DNA of 64,000 nt, from contig NZ_AMRJ01000018.1 of NCBI RefSeq assembly GCF_000300995.1, forward strand, positions 1 to 64,000, written 5' to 3'. This document shows positions 61,153 through 64,000 of this stretch, one piece after another (the first letter of the stretch is position 1; every line of letters starts with the position of its first letter). A program made the translations under genes and the position numbers. The notes under the pieces were generated by a model that did no database searches, was not told the origin of the DNA, and worked only from the letters and a program-made list of their open reading frames with translations. The DNA is from Alcanivorax hongdengensis A-11-3 (lineage in GTDB: Bacteria; Pseudomonadota; Gammaproteobacteria; Pseudomonadales; Alcanivoracaceae).

Positions 61153-62361
61153 ATGACAATGCCTGCCCTTGACGGCTTGCAGGGCTCGGCGCGCGCCGAT
61201 CTGCTCGATACGCTCTATGAAGCCCCCTGCAACCCGGACGTCTGGTCGCAGTTTCTGGGAAAGATGGTGAATGCCACCCGATCCCGCTCTGCCCGTATGC
61301 TGGTCATGGACCGGCAGGCACAAACCGTGCTGTCCAGCATCAAGCACAACATTGATGATCGCGCTCACCAGGATTACGTGGCCCACTACGTCAATGCCTG
61401 CCCCTGGCGCCCGGAGCTGAAACACAAGGCCGCCGGCCAGCTTTACTCCACCTATCTGGATTTCTCCTGCCCCCAGAAACGCTTCTACCGCACGGAGTTC
61501 TACAACGACTGGGCTCGCCAGCAGGATATTCACCACGGCGTCTGCGGGACGGTCTGGCAGGACGACGACTACACCATTCAACTGCTGATTCAGCGCACCG
61601 GCGGGCAAGGCCATTACAACGGCGATGAGACCGGTCAGATCAACGGTATCGTCGCGCACATGCGGCGGGCACTGCGTTTGCAAAGCCAGACCCATGCGCT
61701 GGAACAACAGCGCCAGGGGCTGGCCGATGCCCTGGATATTCAGCCCTATCCCTTTGCCCTGCTGACCCGGCAGGGCAAGCTGGTTCATATCAGCAACGAT
61801 GCCCACCAGCGACTGCTGGAGCACCCTCTGGCCTCGCTGCATAACGGTTATCTGACATTGAGGTCCCGGCGTCTGCAGGGGCAGCTGATGGCGCAACTGC
61901 AACAGGTCACCCGGCCAGACCCGGCACAGCTTGGCGATGGCGGGCTGATTACCCTGCATGGCGAAAACGGCCAGCCTTTGCGCTGCCTGATTGCCCCTCT
62001 GCGCCCGGACCATACGCCGGCGCCACTGTGGCAAGCTTCCCCCCAGGCTCTGGCCATTATCTATCTGTATGACGCCCAGGCCGAGATTGAGATTGACCTG
62101 CAATCGCTGATGACGCTGTTTGAGCTGTCGGAAGCAGAAGCCCGCGTGGCCGCAGGCATTGCCAGGGGGTTTGCCCCCCAGGAGCTGGCCCGGGAGTTCG
62201 GGCTGTCCCATCACACCATTCGCACCCAGCTCAAGGCCGCCTTTCACAAGACCGGCACTAACCGTCAGAGCGAACTGGCAAAGCTAGTACTCACCTCCCC
62301 GGCAACACGGCGCTGGAGACGGCCGCCCATTGAGCTATCCGCCACCTCGAAAGCCGGCTGA
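61153..62361 (+). CDS. LuxR-type helix-turn-helix transcriptional regulator
   Basis: 402 residues (ATG at 61153, alternative at 61159). Residues about 20-180 form a ligand-binding PAS/GAF-like region without a known signature. Residues about 320-385 are the LuxR HTH: LFELSEAEARVAAGIARGFAPQELAREFGLSHHTIRTQLKAAFHKTG (ends ELSEAEARVAAGIA and HHTIRTQLKAAFHKTG). This layout is common in Alcanivorax-type and Pseudomonas genomes. No Shine-Dalgarno is obvious. Nothing in the sequence shows AHL binding. Confidence 0.85.
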   Translation: MTMPALDGLQGSARADLLDTLYEAPCNPDVWSQFLGKMVNATRSRSARMLVMDRQAQTVLSSIKHNIDDRAHQDYVAHYVNACPWRPELKHKAAGQLYSTYLDFSCPQKRFYRTEFYNDWARQQDIHHGVCGTVWQDDDYTIQLLIQRTGGQGHYNGDETGQINGIVAHMRRALRLQSQTHALEQQRQGLADALDIQPYPFALLTRQGKLVHISNDAHQRLLEHPLASLHNGYLTLRSRRLQGQLMAQLQQVTRPDPAQLGDGGLITLHGENGQPLRCLIAPLRPDHTPAPLWQASPQALAIIYLYDAQAEIEIDLQSLMTLFELSEAEARVAAGIARGFAPQELAREFGLSHHTIRTQLKAAFHKTGTNRQSELAKLVLTSPATRRWRRPPIELSATSKAG

Positions 62362-62371
62362 ACTCCCTCCA

Positions 62372-62875
62372 TTAGCGCGAGTCACGGTCCAGCAGCGTCT
62401 TCAGTAGCTGTTTGAACTGATCGTACTGATAAGAGAAGCGCCACTGGTCCCGCGGGATATCCTCGCTGCGCCACCAGCCCAGTGCACCGATTTCATTGCG
62501 TCCCGAGACAGGCACCGGCGGCGTCCCCTCGGGCATGGCATGGGGGTAGCAGCGATAAACGTGCAGGCCATTCTTCATCACCGCCAGGCGTCGCCCGACG
62601 CTCACATCCAGGCCGCTTTCTTCCCAGGTTTCCCGATGGGCGGTGCACTGGGCCAGCTCGTCGTCCTCACGGGTGCCGCCGGGCAGGTCCAGCTTGTCGT
62701 TGCCACGCAGGCGCACCAGCAGCACCTGGTCGCCGCGCAGAATCAGGCAGCCGGCATTGGCCTTGCGGGTATCCAGGGTTGCCGGGCGGCGGTCACAGGG
62801 CGGCGCCTCACCGCTGCGGGCAAGGGCGGCGAGGGGAAGCAGGCAAAGCAGCAGGCAGAGCAGGGTTTTCATCAC
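62372..62875 (-). CDS. Exported Nudix hydrolase
   Basis: 167 residues. An N-terminal signal peptide MMKTLLCLLLCLLPLAALA precedes a Nudix domain with box GGTREDDELAQCTAHRETWEESGL (G-x5-E-x7-RE-x2-EE-x-G pattern: GTREDDE, RETWEESG). Nudix enzymes hydrolyse nucleoside diphosphate-linked substrates and normally work in the cytosol; this one should be periplasmic. Its stop converges on the LuxR gene at 10 bases, and its start overlaps the gamma-glutamylcyclotransferase gene stop by four bases. Confidence 0.86.
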   Translation of the reverse strand: MMKTLLCLLLCLLPLAALARSGEAPPCDRRPATLDTRKANAGCLILRGDQVLLVRLRGNDKLDLPGGTREDDELAQCTAHRETWEESGLDVSVGRRLAVMKNGLHVYRCYPHAMPEGTPPVPVSGRNEIGALGWWRSEDIPRDQWRFSYQYDQFKQLLKTLLDRDSR

Positions 62876-63228
62876 ACCTCCCGGCGGTAACCATCAGGCC
62901 AGCGGCCTGCCTCCAGTGTACGAGCCCGGCGCGGTCGGCGCTGCAACACGTACACCACCGCCCGCCCCCAGGGCGTTACCAGCCACTCGCGCCGATAGAC
63001 CCGCGGCACCTCTTCCAGCCAGTCCAGCTGCGCCATGATCGCCGGGCTCACCCGGTACAGCTCACCCTGCACCGCCGTATTACCGGGCCGGTACAGCCCC
63101 GGATAGGCGCCCAGGTCAAAGAAAGCAAAGCACGGCGGCGTCTGCCAATCCCCCAGGTACTGGCCTCGCTTGAGAAAATGATGGTTGCGCTCACCCCGCT
63201 TGAGGGTGCCGTAGACAAAGACAAGCAT
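62872..63228 (-). CDS. Gamma-glutamylcyclotransferase-like (AIG2/YtfP) protein
   Basis: 118 residues. FVYGTLKRGERNHHF with the substrate-binding YGTL loop, FDLGAYPGLYRPG, VQGELYRVSP and the acidic LDWLEEVPRVYRREW are the GGCT/YtfP pattern; the catalytic Glu is in DWLEEVP. Members cyclise gamma-glutamylamines or are of unknown activity. It lies between the endonuclease-family gene (17 bases) and Nudix gene (4-base overlap), so a three-gene operon is likely. Confidence 0.9.
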   Translation of the reverse strand: MLVFVYGTLKRGERNHHFLKRGQYLGDWQTPPCFAFFDLGAYPGLYRPGNTAVQGELYRVSPAIMAQLDWLEEVPRVYRREWLVTPWGRAVVYVLQRRPRRARTLEAGRWPDGYRREV

Positions 63229-63245
63229 TTCCGTCGTTATAATTA

Positions 63246-64000
63246 TTAATTGATCAGCGGCAGCCGGTGCTCCAGCGTGGCCGCCACCACCTCATCGGGC
63301 ACCACCACTTCCGTGGCCAGCGGCAGGTGATCAGACAGGCGGCAGTCGCTGAGTACGCGGGTATGGCGGCTTTCCAGGCCCGGTGACAGCAGGATGTGGT
63401 CAATGTGCCGGTCCGGTGACCAGCTCGGGTAGGTGAGCAGGTTGTCTGCCTGCACGCTTTGCAGCCCCAGATCCGCCAGCGGCGAGGCCGCCAGGTGCTC
63501 CAGCCGGCAGTTGAAGTCGCCCATCATGGCCACGTACTTGTAATCGCCCAGCAGGCGCGTCAGATAGGCCAGCTGGGTGTTGCGGATCTTTTCGCCCAGG
63601 GCCAGGTGCGCCACCACCACCACCAGCGGCTGCACCGGGTGGCCGTACTTGATGACGATGGCGCCACGACCGGGCAGGCCCGGCAGGCGATGGTCGGTGA
63701 CTTCGAAGGGAATCTGGCGGCTGAGAAAGCCGTTGCTGAACTGGCCCAGCCGGCCCAGGTTGCGATTGAGCTGCTGATGCCAGAAGGAAAAGTCGCCTTT
63801 GGAGGCCAGATGCACCAGCTGGTTCATGTTCCGTGAACGCAGGCTGCCGCCATCCACCTCCTGCAGGCCCACCACATCAAAGTGGCGAATCACATCAGCG
63901 ATCTGTTCGATGGTTTCCACGCTGCGCGGATGCGCTACCAGGTGCTTCCAGCTGCCGGTGATGTAATCACCGAAGGCCTGGCTGCCGATCCCCGCCTGGA
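63246..64000 (-). CDS. Endonuclease/exonuclease/phosphatase family protein, 5' end beyond window
   Basis: At least 251 residues; the reading frame remains open to the window edge, with ...GIGSQAFGDYITGSWKHL before the GTG at 63920, so the true start lies outside. EEP signatures: VVGLQEVDGGSLRSRN with metal Glu, MGDFNCRLEHL, RHIDHILLS and DCRLSDHLPLATEV with the catalytic Asp-His. Members include phosphodiesterases and nucleases; the substrate is not clear. It heads a probable operon with the GGCT-like and Nudix genes. Confidence 0.88.
   Translation of the reverse strand, partial: QAGIGSQAFGDYITGSWKHLVAHPRSVETIEQIADVIRHFDVVGLQEVDGGSLRSRNMNQLVHLASKGDFSFWHQQLNRNLGRLGQFSNGFLSRQIPFEVTDHRLPGLPGRGAIVIKYGHPVQPLVVVVAHLALGEKIRNTQLAYLTRLLGDYKYVAMMGDFNCRLEHLAASPLADLGLQSVQADNLLTYPSWSPDRHIDHILLSPGLESRHTRVLSDCRLSDHLPLATEVVVPDEVVAATLEHRLPLIN

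Overview
The window is high-GC, gene-dense gammaproteobacterial chromosome. Gene content points to a marine, Alcanivorax-like member of the Oceanospirillales/Pseudomonadales: an ArsR-methyltransferase fusion ahead of metK, a glutathione-dependent formaldehyde pathway, many Gly-rich lipoproteins, a fatty-acyl hydroxylase, a thermostable-hemolysin-family operon and a Tad pilus locus. The genus is inferred from overall impression, since no rRNA or marker gene is present. I saw no tRNA, rRNA, CRISPR array, prophage or classical insertion sequence.

Layout. 0.4-5.5 kb: an S-adenosylmethionine cycle operon (SahR-like regulator, metK, ahcY, metF) interrupted by a four-helix-bundle 'IVS protein' gene that sits between 31-bp inverted repeats. 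Further copies of the repeat lie elsewhere in the window. 5.5-11.5 kb: a lipoprotein, a YbaK-type deacylase, pyruvate kinase, a DegV protein, an alpha-solenoid protein and a TRL lipoprotein. 11.5-15.1 kb: formaldehyde detoxification (GFA protein, LysR regulator, adhC, fghA). 15.1-28.2 kb: housekeeping and stress enzymes and transporters (AraC regulator, sterol-desaturase-like hydroxylase, nitronate monooxygenase, MATE, patatin, hydrolases, PpnP, OsmC, pirin, two tandem paralogous lipoproteins, PerM, a Ca/Na exchanger). 28.2-28.65 kb: a gene-free patch of repeats.

28.65-32.8 kb: a tightly overlapping five-gene minus-strand operon of T_hemolysin/GNAT-like protein, AMP-dependent ligase, haem-oxygenase-like diiron oxidase, SDR and periplasmic TPR protein. 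It looks like an uncharacterised fatty-acyl or small-metabolite biosynthetic system and is the best candidate here for an undescribed pathway. 33-40.2 kb: oxidative-stress genes (peroxiredoxin-glutaredoxin hybrid, Dps, glutathione peroxidase), an exported SurE-like nucleotidase, hemolysin III, and an ArsR-YedE-DUF6691 sulfur-transport operon followed by a 37-aa membrane protein.

40.2-52.9 kb: a Tad/Flp type IVb pilus locus, all on the minus strand. It has two Flp-like pilins (one only 57 aa), TadG/TadE-like pseudopilins, CpaB, secretin, an FHA-TadA ATPase fusion, TadB, TadC, TadD and several accessory proteins, but no recognisable TadZ or prepilin peptidase. 53-64 kb: small, lower-GC secreted proteins, a DJ-1/PfpI protein, dGTPase, a lipoprotein with ten 22-residue thrombospondin type 3 repeats, an alpha/beta hydrolase, a LuxR-type regulator, an exported Nudix protein, a gamma-glutamylcyclotransferase-like protein, and an endonuclease/exonuclease/phosphatase-family gene cut by the window end.

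Several regulatory signals can be read directly: an operator-like palindrome over the -35 of an apparently leaderless sahR transcript, a perfect CRP-type site, an OxyR-type ATAG-N7-CTAT site before the peroxiredoxin gene, and two hairpins that would hide Shine-Dalgarno sequences.
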